Part shown: piece by piece, positions 1 through 9,500 of the stretch | Numbering within the stretch: the stretch's first letter is position 1 | How the letters are laid out: each line of letters opens with the position of its first letter | Assembly (NCBI RefSeq): GCF_000350085.1 | Contig: NZ_CAUM01000005.1 | Coordinates: 1 to 53,865, forward strand | DNA: 53,865 nucleotides | Reading direction: 5' to 3' | Source: Mesorhizobium metallidurans STM 2683 | Lineage (GTDB): Bacteria > Pseudomonadota > Alphaproteobacteria > Rhizobiales > Rhizobiaceae | Made by a program: the position numbers and the translations under genes | The notes under the pieces: model-generated | Told to the model about the DNA's origin: nothing | The model's input: the letters and a program-made list of their open reading frames with translations, nothing else | Databases searched by the model: none

Positions 1-674
1 TGACGACTGTCCTTAGCAACATAGTTGCGGAAGACCTCTTTGAATTTCGCTTCAAGATCTACTGCCTGGGCCGCAGTCGGTGACGAAAGGTCGAACTCCC
101 AACCGGCCCTGTGATAGGCGATCATCTTTGCCGCGGAATCGGAGGTAGTGTTGGTCACCAGCAAGCGATTTTGCTTGCTGAGTTCTTCGGCGAGTCCGAG
201 ATACGCTCGAGCCAAACCCAACTGCAAGGTGCTGGCGTAAAACTTGCATTCGGCCGCGATTAGGACCTTGCTAGCACGAGGATGCACCTTTTCGCTGCGA
301 CAGACGCGCGCTTCGTGTCGGTCGATCACGGCGACATCGCATTCGTGTAGGACGCCTGAGCGCCCCGACACCTTCACGCCGATATGCGCCTCGACCGGCT
401 GGCAGCTTGGCAAGCTTATAATTGCGTGGGTGTATTTTCTCTTAGGGCTGAAGATATCGCCCGGCGAGGTCCGGAAAATCAGGTTGGTGGTAGTCTTTCC
501 ATCGTTCGCCTCGAAAACGACGGTGGCCCCTGCGGCACGGGCGGCACTCACGACGATCGCGAGCGTATAGCCTTCGAACACGTCGTTGGCGTCCGACGCC
601 GCGGAGTAATTCATGCCATATGCTGGACTGAGGATCGCGGCGATCTGTCCGACGAGAGTCGATGCGGTCATCAT
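1..674 (-). CDS. PD-(D/E)XK nuclease-like protein, C-terminus outside window
   Basis: A minus-strand frame opens with ATG at 674 and runs without a stop to the window edge, so at least 223 residues are present and the C-terminus is missing. Its start overlaps the stop of the gene before it by four bases (ATGA), which argues for translational coupling. Around residues 107-118 lies SGVLHECDVAVID with an acidic Asp at 113, and 28 residues later IAAECKFY gives Glu142-x-Lys144. That spacing of D and ExK in hydrophobic strands is the signature of the PD-(D/E)XK restriction-endonuclease fold, although no specific family is recognised. The N-terminal 90 residues are Ala-rich with no motif seen. The context with SMC-like ATPases and a helicase suggests a DNA-cleaving partner. 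Reading frame is secure; nuclease assignment is by motif only. Confidence 0.6.
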   Translation of the reverse strand, partial: MMTASTLVGQIAAILSPAYGMNYSAASDANDVFEGYTLAIVVSAARAAGATVVFEANDGKTTTNLIFRTSPGDIFSPKRKYTHAIISLPSCQPVEAHIGVKVSGRSGVLHECDVAVIDRHEARVCRSEKVHPRASKVLIAAECKFYASTLQLGLARAYLGLAEELSKQNRLLVTNTTSDSAAKMIAYHRAGWEFDLSSPTAAQAVDLEAKFKEVFRNYVAKDSR

Positions 675-1117
675 GCGGCGGTTACTCCAGCTTTCTGGCG
701 CATTTCCCGGAAGCGGTCGCGGGCTGTCTCCTGCTGTTGACCTGCGTTGCTGAGCAAGCTGTGGCCATCATCTCCTGCTCGTTCGGAAACGAATGTCACG
801 CTCTCTGCTTCCAAGATCTTCAGCACACCGGTTGAGAACTGCGGGAGAGCCAATATGCGCTCGATGGCATCAAGAAAAAGATCTAGGCGCTCAGTGTTAG
901 AAAAGGGCTGAGTCGTGACGAAATCCTGCATTTGCCGTCGGCCGCGTCGCTGACCAGCGACTTGATCATCGATGAACTCGCTGGCGTCAGCTTTTCTGAT
1001 GACCGTCTTCCCGAGATTGATGCTTTCCTCAACTTGCTCTAGTACCCAATTTAATCCGGCCGCTCGAAGCACATCCGAGAGTCCGTCATAAGCACTCATC
1101 GCTTCTTCTTCATTCAT
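671..1117 (-). CDS. hypothetical helical protein
   Basis: A 148-residue protein read from ATG 1117 (MNEEEAMSAYDG). A TTG at 1132 in frame is possible but has no better ribosome site, and another ATG lies at residue 7. Composition is rich in Glu, Ala, Leu and Arg and looks mostly alpha-helical; there is no signal peptide, membrane segment or Cys/His cluster. Segments such as DLFLDAIERILALPQF suggest amphipathic helices. I recognise no family. Its stop overlaps the start of the PD-(D/E)XK-like gene by four bases, so the two are probably one translational unit, and it may be a partner or specificity subunit for that protein (inference). The gap of about 400 bp from the upstream YhaN-like gene suggests its own promoter. 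Confidence 0.55.
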   Translation of the reverse strand: MNEEEAMSAYDGLSDVLRAAGLNWVLEQVEESINLGKTVIRKADASEFIDDQVAGQRRGRRQMQDFVTTQPFSNTERLDLFLDAIERILALPQFSTGVLKILEAESVTFVSERAGDDGHSLLSNAGQQQETARDRFREMRQKAGVTAA

Positions 1118-1520
1118 CGCATTTCGCCCCAAGGCTGCTGTTGTGTCACGCCGCTAGAGCAGCCGCGCTGCTTACCTCTCCTCAAGGCGGGGGAGAGATC
1201 AAGTACCCGGAGGCCTTAGTACCAGTCTGTGTGTCACTATCTTACAAATTCAATGCCGCTTGTAAGCGAGCGGCAGCATCCGGGATCCGAGCGAGGCCCC
1301 AACGCGAATCAACAATGCCTGGTCCTGCCGAAATTGCCATGGGCATGACCCACTTGGATCACGGCTTTATCCCGGCGAAGGCGCTAGGGGCTCGCCGCCG
1401 AGACCTTGGAGGAATGACCGGTTTCGGGCGAAGCGCGTCGTCCGAATGATTGAGCCGCGAAGCCGCCGTTGGCAATGCGATTTGCCTCGCGAGAGCCGAC
1501 CAGCAACACTGCCGCTTGAA
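1118..1520. other. intergenic gap with two hairpins, no supported gene
   Basis: About 400 bp between the YhaN-like gene and the small gene downstream of it. I see no convincing coding frame; the short open frames lack ribosome sites and protein-like composition. Two inverted repeats stand out. CTCTCC (1176-1181) pairs with GGAGAG (1192-1197) around a loop that continues in a G run, resembling the short palindromes scattered between rhizobial genes. TGCCGCT (1254-1260) pairs with AGCGGCA (1269-1275) around an 8-base loop. Neither is followed by a T run on either strand, so neither is a clear terminator. The promoter of the two downstream minus-strand genes should lie here. Confidence 0.45.
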
Positions 1521-4500
1521 TTACCCGAGCTCGTGGATCGCGACGTTGGGAATGACCACCCTGGCAATGTCGCATAGGTGCTGGTGATGGGTGAGATAGA
1601 TCACCTGGCCTACACTGGCCATCTCGCCGAATAGGCGGAAGACTTCCTCCGACCTGAGATGGTCGAAGGTCTCCATGATGTCGTCGGCGATGAACGGAAC
1701 AGCGTGCCTGAGCTTGGCAAACTCATAATATCCGGCGAGCCGCAGAGCCAGATAGAGCTGGAAACGCGCGCCTTTCGACAGAGCGTCTGCGACCTTGGAC
1801 TGGCCATCCCGCTGCGTCGCTATGAGGACCTCGCCGCCCTTTACCGGCTGGGTCGTCAAGCCTGTGTACTGGCCTCGCGTGATCAGTGCGAAGGCGTCGG
1901 ATGCCTCGCTCATCATTCCAGAGCGGTGACGTTCGCGATAGACCCGAAGCGCGCTTGCCGCCGACATCACCCCAAGCTTCAATTCGATATAGCGGACGGC
2001 CTTTTCCTCGATTTCCAGAAGGACGGTGCGACGATCGGCATCGATCCGGGCAACTGCGCTGTCGCCGCCGATCGCATCGAGCTTGTCGGTCGCCCGGGTT
2101 CGCCGGACGAGTTGCTGTTGCAGTGATTCATCGAGGTCGGCGAGGCGCCGCTCGACTTCAGCCTTTTCAATTGCGAGCCCATCGACATCTTGGCCTTCCA
2201 GCAACGACTGCGCCTGGATGAAGTCGTTGCTGGCGAGCTCGATCGTGAGTCGTTCTTCAAGCTTGGCCACGGCACTCTGCAGGCCGTCTCGCTCGCGAAG
2301 CTGTTCATCGCGCTCCACGACCTCCGGCAGAGTCTTCACCCCAAAGGCATCAAGCACTTCCTGCTTTGTCGTCTCGTGTGCCGCGAATTCAGCGTTCAGT
2401 GCCTCTCGAACGTCCTGCAAATTGTGAACATCAAGGAGGAGATTTGCCCTCGCCTCACAGGCACGCTCGGCTTGCTCTAGACGCTCAGTCAGCCTGACGC
2501 TCACCTGTTCTGGCGCCTCGTCGCTTGGGCGCTCGCCGGCCTGCGCACCAAGGCGGGCCACCTCTTCAGCAAATGCAGTCCTATCCGCCTCCATCTTGCG
2601 GATGCGGATGCGCATGGACTCACGATCCTGCAGGGCCTTTGACAGTTCAGATAACTGATCGAGCACGCTGCCGAGCCCAGTCCCGACGATGCCTTCTTCG
2701 AGCCAAGTGCCCTTCAGCGTTTCCTTGACCTCGGCCTGCCATGCCTCCTCTCGCCGCTCGGCGATTTCAACAGCGAGCCGCCTGGCGGCCAGCTCCTCTT
2801 CCTTGGCGGCCACGCTCCTCAGCGCCTCCGCTTGTTCTGCATCGACCTTCGCCTGCCTGTCCAGAAACCGGTCAGCGGCGACCGCCATTACTTCCAGAGT
2901 CTCCCCGGCCTCCGAGGCTATTCCAACGCTTTGAAGAGCCGAGGCCAATCCGAGATGGATCCGCTCTCCTTCGGCTGTTTCGCGTTCGATCTTGACGCGT
3001 GCGAGCACGATGGCGTCCCAGGCGGCAAGCGCGTCGGCGCGGGCGGCAATGCGTTCATCGAGAAGTCCGATCAGCAGGTCGAGCGTCTGCTCCTGGCAAT
3101 CCTCAAGCAAGGCTTTTGCCGTTTCCTTGACTTCAGCTGATGCCATTTCTGCGCGCTTTTCCACCCCGGCAAGTTGACAGCTGATGCGCTCTACGGCGGC
3201 TTCCGTCTCGGCCGCCTTCTGTTTGATAGCTCGAAGATCGGCCAGCTCGCCTGCACGAGACAAACGGGCCGCGCCAACATGATCGTCCCTGGCCAGTACT
3301 GTGGCAAAGACATCGGCCGTTTCGGCCCTAAGGTCCGCCCGGTGATTTCGCCAGGCCTCGTCTCTCTCACGTCGTGTGGCTGCGGCTGTGTCATCGTCGG
3401 CGAGATCGGCCGCGTCGCGGACAGCAGCCAGGCGTGACGAAGTAGATACTCGGTTTTGTTCATGCTCGGTCAGGCGCTCGGACAGGACTGCCTTGTCTTT
3501 TTGAAGGCTCGCGGCCAGTGTTTTCCACGCAGCCATCTGCGTCAGTGACGGAACCGATATCTTCGAAAGTGCGTCGGCATCGCCCGACCATGGCTGGAGG
3601 CGCCGCATCGCACCGGCCAGCCTTGTTTGCCGCTCGTCCTCCAAGGCGCGCGCCTCTGTGATCTCCCGTGTGTGACTACTGGCCTTCGCCTGCGACACGG
3701 CTGCTATCAGCCTGGCTCTTGCGGGCTCGGGCACGGCCCTCTCCTCGCCAACGCGACCTCGTGCAGCGTTGAGCCCGTCGAGCGCGGCAGCGGCTTCGTC
3801 GCGGGCCATCCGCAGGCTCGCCGTGATCCCGGAGCGTTGTTCGACCATGTTGCGAAGCGTGCCGACCACAAAGGCAGGTAGGATGAGCCGGGATGGATCC
3901 TGTTCGGCCGACTTTCCGAGCGCGGCGAGAGAGTTCGCCACCGTCTGGTCAAGCATCTGGACTTCCATTTTGCGGGTCGGCAGATCCATCCCCGCGGACG
4001 CATATCGCGCCTTGCGATCGGCGAGTCCTCGCACCTGTTCGGAGATCGCCAGCAAAGCTTCGTCGACAGCGATTGCTTCGATCTTTGCGTTCGCCCGATC
4101 GATTTCATCGGCATTCGCCTGGAGACGGGTTCTCAGCCGCGCGTCCGGATCGATCAATTCCGCGACGCTGCCACTCCAGGTCCTGGGAGGAGACGGGATG
4201 TCGGGCAGCTCAGCTAGTCTGCTCGCCTTGCGTTTGATTTCGGCCAGGAGCGGCGCGGCGCGCACATATCGGTCGATTGTTGCCAGTCGCGCCGACAACA
4301 CCGAGCGTTCAGCGAGGCTGCGATCGTACTTGTCCTGGGCTTCCACCCGTTCCGCCTCGAGCGTCTCGAATGTCGAGGCCAAGGTGTCGATCTGCTCCTT
4401 GCGTGACCTGAGTTCCGCGAACCGCTTCTTCAGCAACGCGATTTCAGTGGTCTGGGCCTGTTTTCGGTGAAGTCCATCTGCCTCCGTCTCCAGTGCGGCC

Positions 4501-4991
4501 AAGACATCGCTCGCATGACCAAGCCCGGCGCTGGCGGTGAAAAGGAGCTTGCCGAGATCACCACGCGATTCAAGGATCGCCTTGCCCCCTGCTTCCAGCG
4601 TCTCGTCATCCAGTGAGAACATGCTGCTGTAGGCATCGCGGGACAATCCGGTGAGGTGAGCCGAAATGGCAATCTCGCTCAGTGGCCGACCTTCGGCATC
4701 GTGCAGCGAGTTGCTGCGACTCTTGGTGCGTGAAACGGCAAGCGTCTGCGCCTCAAATTCGAGCAGCCCGCCGATGCGCATGGAGCTATATTCGTGCAGG
4801 AAATTGTAGCGACTGCGCTCTTCGATGCCGAAGAGCAGGTCGAGATAGGCAGAAAGCGCGGTCGATTTGCCGGCTTCGTTCAAGCCAAACACTATATGCA
4901 GATCAGGCCCTGAACTCGGCTTGGGTCCGAAGTCAATCGCCTTGTCGGTGAACTTGCCGTAACGGGTGAGATCGAGCCGCCGCAATCTCAT
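1521..4991 (-). CDS. YhaN-like SMC/Rad50-type ATPase (AAA_27)
   Basis: A 1156-residue ATPase of the COG4717 (YhaN) type, the SbcC-like partner of a YhaO-type nuclease. The N-terminus MRLRRLDLTRYGKF is characteristic of the family; Walker A is GLNEAGKST at residues 36-44. A long Ala/Glu/Arg-rich coiled-coil region fills roughly residues 180-1000. The C-terminal head has a signature-like LSKGARFQLYLALRLA, a Walker B ending in ADD of the PFIADDIMETFD motif, and an H-loop THH. No CxxC zinc hook is visible, unlike Rad50 or SbcC. Such proteins are expected to clamp DNA ends or loops and to gate the nuclease subunit. The start overlaps the YhaO-like stop by four bases, so the two subunits are co-translated. 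Family assignment is firm; cellular role is inferred. Confidence 0.88.
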   Translation of the reverse strand: MRLRRLDLTRYGKFTDKAIDFGPKPSSGPDLHIVFGLNEAGKSTALSAYLDLLFGIEERSRYNFLHEYSSMRIGGLLEFEAQTLAVSRTKSRSNSLHDAEGRPLSEIAISAHLTGLSRDAYSSMFSLDDETLEAGGKAILESRGDLGKLLFTASAGLGHASDVLAALETEADGLHRKQAQTTEIALLKKRFAELRSRKEQIDTLASTFETLEAERVEAQDKYDRSLAERSVLSARLATIDRYVRAAPLLAEIKRKASRLAELPDIPSPPRTWSGSVAELIDPDARLRTRLQANADEIDRANAKIEAIAVDEALLAISEQVRGLADRKARYASAGMDLPTRKMEVQMLDQTVANSLAALGKSAEQDPSRLILPAFVVGTLRNMVEQRSGITASLRMARDEAAAALDGLNAARGRVGEERAVPEPARARLIAAVSQAKASSHTREITEARALEDERQTRLAGAMRRLQPWSGDADALSKISVPSLTQMAAWKTLAASLQKDKAVLSERLTEHEQNRVSTSSRLAAVRDAADLADDDTAAATRRERDEAWRNHRADLRAETADVFATVLARDDHVGAARLSRAGELADLRAIKQKAAETEAAVERISCQLAGVEKRAEMASAEVKETAKALLEDCQEQTLDLLIGLLDERIAARADALAAWDAIVLARVKIERETAEGERIHLGLASALQSVGIASEAGETLEVMAVAADRFLDRQAKVDAEQAEALRSVAAKEEELAARRLAVEIAERREEAWQAEVKETLKGTWLEEGIVGTGLGSVLDQLSELSKALQDRESMRIRIRKMEADRTAFAEEVARLGAQAGERPSDEAPEQVSVRLTERLEQAERACEARANLLLDVHNLQDVREALNAEFAAHETTKQEVLDAFGVKTLPEVVERDEQLRERDGLQSAVAKLEERLTIELASNDFIQAQSLLEGQDVDGLAIEKAEVERRLADLDESLQQQLVRRTRATDKLDAIGGDSAVARIDADRRTVLLEIEEKAVRYIELKLGVMSAASALRVYRERHRSGMMSEASDAFALITRGQYTGLTTQPVKGGEVLIATQRDGQSKVADALSKGARFQLYLALRLAGYYEFAKLRHAVPFIADDIMETFDHLRSEEVFRLFGEMASVGQVIYLTHHQHLCDIARVVIPNVAIHELG

Positions 4992-6247
4992 CGCGTGCCG
5001 CCTGCCTTGAGGCGAGCCGTGACCAGGTCGACGCCACGTGCAAGCACGTCATCGAGGAATGCCTCCAACGCCGCCTCGTCCTTTCCTGCGAAGTCTCGCG
5101 CATCCGGCGGCAGGTCCGCGATGGTCTTCAACACCAATTCCCTGGCGTCCGAACGGAATGCGTCCGATGTTGCGTTGGCGCGCATTGACTCGGCTAGCTC
5201 CAGGGTCGGATCCGCGACGTCTTCGGACTTCCCAGTTCCGGGAGCAGAGAGATTGAGTTCGACCTTCTCCACCCAGGTGTTGCCCACCTGCTCTGCCGCC
5301 TGTTCGGCCTCGGCAAGCACCAAATCCTTATCGCGGATCATCATCCATGACAGCGCGGAAGCGCCGACCAGGCCGAGGCGGGCGATGAGGTATTGCGATC
5401 TGGCGGCAGTCCGGGATTGTTCAAGCGCAGACCGGATGCGGCCGACGGCCTGGGGCAGTTCGGATGTTCCTGCCAGGTCGACACTCACGCGCTCGAACTG
5501 CGCAACGCTGGTCAGCCTCTCCTCAATGTCGACAGACCGATCGTCGTTTATGGTCGCCAGGGTGACCGATTTCTCACCAGCCTCATTGATGTCTCTGCCC
5601 TGAGGGATTCCAGGCATCACGAGCGTGCTTGCGCCGGGATAGACCTTGCGAACGTGAATATGGCCAAGGGCCCAATATTCAAAGCCGTGACCTTGCAGGT
5701 CGGCGACGCTGCAAGGCGCATAGACGTCGTGGCCGGGCGAGCCGGCCAAGCTGGTGTGCATGATGCCGATGTTCGCGGCGCTCTCTCGGGGGCCGGCATA
5801 TTTGGGCTGCAGGCTTTCGGCCGCCTGGGGGCTGGCGAAGCTCAGTCCGTGAAGCACGACGTCCAGCCCGGCGCCCGACTGGATCACGGACTGCGTTCGG
5901 CCACTGAAAATCGTCACCGTGTCCGGCAGGACGAGCTGTTTAGAGATTCGAGACATGGCGTCGTGGTTGCCGCGGATCATGTAGACCCTGACACCGGCCT
6001 GGTGCAGACGCATCATTTGCGAGGCCAGGAAGCGCGCCGTCTTCATCGATGTCTGATCGCCATCGTAAAGATCGCCCGCAATGACAAGCGCATCGACCCG
6101 CTCCGCAAGACACAGGTCCACGATCGAGATGAAAGCCTGGCGGCTGGCATCTCCCACCAGTTCGGCGAGTTCGGGATTGCGCAACGCGAGCGTGCGCAGC
6201 GGTGAATCGAGATGGATGTCGGCTGTATGAACAAATCGAAATGCCAT
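4988..6247 (-). CDS. YhaO-like DNA repair metallophosphoesterase
   Basis: A 419-residue calcineurin-like phosphoesterase of the COG0420 (SbcD/Mre11/YhaO) family. All metal-binding motifs are present in order: DIHLDSPL (residues 10-17), GDLYDG (about 59-64), GNHDA (about 94-98), an MHTS motif near residue 168 and GHIHV near residue 195. The block up to about residue 290 is the catalytic domain; the remaining C-terminal part is the divergent capping and ATPase-binding region typical of YhaO. In SbcCD and Mre11-Rad50 this subunit has Mn-dependent exo- and endonuclease activity, and that activity is expected here. It is the first gene of the minus-strand operon and is divergent from the large helicase gene across a 320-bp intergenic region. 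Confidence 0.9.
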   Translation of the reverse strand: MAFRFVHTADIHLDSPLRTLALRNPELAELVGDASRQAFISIVDLCLAERVDALVIAGDLYDGDQTSMKTARFLASQMMRLHQAGVRVYMIRGNHDAMSRISKQLVLPDTVTIFSGRTQSVIQSGAGLDVVLHGLSFASPQAAESLQPKYAGPRESAANIGIMHTSLAGSPGHDVYAPCSVADLQGHGFEYWALGHIHVRKVYPGASTLVMPGIPQGRDINEAGEKSVTLATINDDRSVDIEERLTSVAQFERVSVDLAGTSELPQAVGRIRSALEQSRTAARSQYLIARLGLVGASALSWMMIRDKDLVLAEAEQAAEQVGNTWVEKVELNLSAPGTGKSEDVADPTLELAESMRANATSDAFRSDARELVLKTIADLPPDARDFAGKDEAALEAFLDDVLARGVDLVTARLKAGGTR

Positions 6248-6388
6248 CTGGCGCGCTCTCCCGGCCCGAACAGACGTTCAGGCAACATTGCCCATCAAGT
6301 CAAATCGCTCAAAACGTCGCAGCGAGGCGGCGAAGGCGTCCCCATCCCGGTTAGCAAAGTGCGCCGGCGTTCGGCAACGGTATCTGTG

Positions 6389-6479
6389 AGTTGAGGCCTC
6401 GAAGTCAGGATAGGGTGTCCTGCGACCTTCTTGTGAGGGAGCATTGACAGGCCTGACCTCCCTGTTGCGAGCCTCAACT
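6389..6479. other. nested inverted repeats in divergent promoter region (possible structured RNA)
   Basis: The 320-bp gap between the divergent YhaO-like and helicase genes (6248-6568) contains a folded-looking block. An outer 9-bp helix pairs AGTTGAGGC (6389-6397) with GCCTCAACT (6471-6479). Inside are a 6-bp hairpin AGGATA/TGTCCT around GGG (6407-6421) and a 6-bp pairing AGGGAG/CTCCCT (6436-6441 with 6458-6463). Together they form a plausible three-way junction. An alternative pairing GTCAGG (6404-6409) with CCTGAC (6452-6457) would compete. It may be a regulator binding region or a small RNA; sequence alone cannot decide. Confidence 0.35.
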
Positions 6480-6568
6480 ATCGCGTGGATAAGCGAAGGT
6501 TTTGTATTCATCCGTCAGCCAAGAGCCTTTTATATCCGCAAGAAATTGCTTAATCTCCACGCGGGGGT

Positions 6569-9500
6569 ATGGGGTCAATGCAATCTGCAGATAGTTCAGA
6601 GTTAGTAACAAATGATAGTGTTGCCGGTAGGCCACCTGGCTCGACCATAGTTGCCGACGTCGCGTCCAGCTTCACTTATGCATCCTATCAGAATGCGATT
6701 CCGGTTATCCGGTCCATCCGCCTCGATAACGACACCGCTCGCAGTTTTGAGAATTGCCGGCTGGAGCTTACGTCGTCACCGTCATTCCTGCGGCCGAAGA
6801 CCTGGACGGTAGACCGCCTCATCCCAGGCGACCGGCTCCAGCTGAGTGACCGCAAGGTAGAGCTTGACGCTGGATATCTCGCCGGCCTGAACGAGGCTGA
6901 GCGAGGTGAGATTACCTTGCGCCTGTCTGCGGCCGGTGAGGTCCTGGACGAAAAGCGAGTGACGGTGAGGCTGCTTGCGCGCGACGAGTGGGGTGGCGTC
7001 GCCGACATGGCGCAACTGCTTCCGGCGTTCGTGATGCCTAATGATCCCGGCGTTGCGCCGATCCTTAAGGCAGCGGCCGAACGGCTTGCCGCGCACGGGC
7101 ATCCGAGTGGCCTCGACGGCTATCAATCGCAAAGCCCGCAACGGGCATACATGCTGGCTGCCGCAATTTATTCGGCGATGGCCGGCATGGGGCTGCATTA
7201 TGCCGAGCCTCCCGCAAGCTTCGAGAGCCGTGGCCAGAAGGTCAGGCGCCCCACGACGATTGCCGAGGAGCGCCTCGCGACCTGCCTGGATACCTCGCTT
7301 CTCTTCGCAGCGGCCTTGGAGGCAGCCGGTCTCCATCCCGCCGTCCTGATGTTTGATGGACATGCGGCTGCGGGGGTCTGGCTGGCCAAGCGCACTTTTG
7401 CCAATGCGGTTGAGCAGGATCAGATGGAGGTCCGTAAGGCGCTGGCCTCGCGCGAATTCATTGCATTTGAGACCACAGGCGTCACGCACCGGCCTGCGCT
7501 GACGCTAGAAGCCGCGCAGAACGCGCTCAGTGTCCGGCTTGCGGAGGCGCAGGCACATACCTTCGTCGCAGCCATAGACGTGCGGCGATCACGCAGCGGC
7601 GGCATCACACCGCTCGCCTCGCACGAGCCGGTCCGACGCGATGTCGCCGACGAAGAGTCGGCAACTGCGGTTGCGGCTCTGCCACTTCCGGCGGCGCCAG
7701 CAATCGGCGAGATGCCGGCTGAGGCCGTTGAGATCAAGCCCACCACAGCGGCAGGGCGCATCGACCGCTGGCAAAAGAAGCTGCTCGACCTGACGCTCAG
7801 GAACCGGCTGCTTAATTTCCCCGATTCGAAGAAGACAATTCCCTTCCTGTGCACCGACGTCGCCTATCTGGAAGACAGGTTGGCGAACGGCGCCGCGGTC
7901 CGTCTTATTTCGCTGCCAGAGCAAAACCCTTTGGGAGAACGCGATGCGGAGCTTTATCGGGATGTCCACGGTCGCGATCTGCAACGCGGGTTCGCGGCTG
8001 AAGCGCTGCTCAGGGATGAGCTCGCCTCCACGTTGGATGCCCGCCAGCTTGAAGCGAGGCTGATCGACCTCTACCGGCAAGTGCGCAACGACTTCGCTGA
8101 GGGCGGAGCAAATACGCTGTTCCTCGCCGTCGGTTTCCTCCGCTGGAAGAAGAAACCGGAGGATGAGCGCAGCTACCGGGCGCCGCTGCTGCTGGTGCCG
8201 GTCCGGCTTGAGCGGCGTAGCGCAAGCTCGCGCTTTACGATCCGCTTCCATGAGGACGAGCCACACTTCAATGCCACACTTCTTCAGTTCCTGGAGCGGG
8301 ATTTCGAACTTCGTCTTCCTCAATTTGCCGGTGACTTGCCGCTCGACGACAGCGGGATCGACGTGCCGCGGATCCTGTCCTCGATGCGACAGGCGGTGCG
8401 CGATGTTCCTGGCATGGAGGTGATCGACGAGACCGCGCTGTCGACATTTTCCTTCGCCAAGTTCCTGATGTGGAAGGATCTTGTCGAACGCACCGACGCG
8501 CTTCGTCAAAACAGGGTCGTTCGTCACCTCATCGATACGCCCCAGCAGGCGTTCGAGAGCTCAGGCGGACAGTCGGCCTTTCGCGATGAGGCAGAGCTCG
8601 ATCATGCGTATGAACCTTCAAGCATCATAAGCCTGCTTCCCCTGGATTCCTCGCAAACATCGGCAAGCATGGCAGCGGCCGAGGGACGTGACTTCGTCAT
8701 CGTCGGGCCGCCCGGGACCGGAAAGAGCCAGACGATAGCCAACATGATCGCCAACTGCCTTGGGGTCGGCAAAACAATCCTTTTCGTGGCCGAAAAGACT
8801 GCCGCGCTCGATGTAGTCTACCGCCGTTTGCGCGAACACGGACTTGGAAATCACTGTATTGAGCTGCATTCGAATAAGGCCGATCGCAGGCATTTTCTCA
8901 CCCAGTTGAAGGCATCATGGGAGAATGGTGGCCGGGCGGACGCCTCACAGTGGATTGCCATTAATGAGCGGCTTCGCTCGCGCCGGGACGAGTTGAACGC
9001 CTATGTCGCGGCGCTTCACAAGCGCTACCAGAACGGTTGGACGCCCTATCTGGCATTGGGTATTGCACTCAAATCGAACGACCATCCGGCACCGGAGTTC
9101 ACGTGGCAGACGCCGGACTCGCATGACGCACAAACGCTGCTGGCGCTGGAGGATCTGGCCGCGCAGGTCGGCCTGGTCTTCGCGTCGGTTGAACGTCGGC
9201 CGGAGTTGGACCTGATCGATGTTGGAGAATGGAGCAGCAATTGGCAACTGAGGTTGCTTGCTGTAGCGACGTCTCTGCACTCCGCCATCGGCCAGTTGAC
9301 TGCATCGATACGGGACTATCAGTCCCGTCTAGGTCTTGCCCCCAGTGAGCCATTGTCGCATGCCGAAATCCAGTCGCTCGTGGGGTTGGCGCAGGTCATG
9401 GCCCAGGCCCGCAGTCGCGATATCTCGATAGCATATGACCGGGATTTCTCGACTTTCGCGGATGCGGTCATCGCCTTGGAGCGCTCGATCGAGGGATATC

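Noticed and set aside
1141..1449. A 102-codon plus-strand frame in the gap beside the YhaN-like gene
   Set aside because: No ribosome site, starts inside a palindrome, and product composition is not protein-like.
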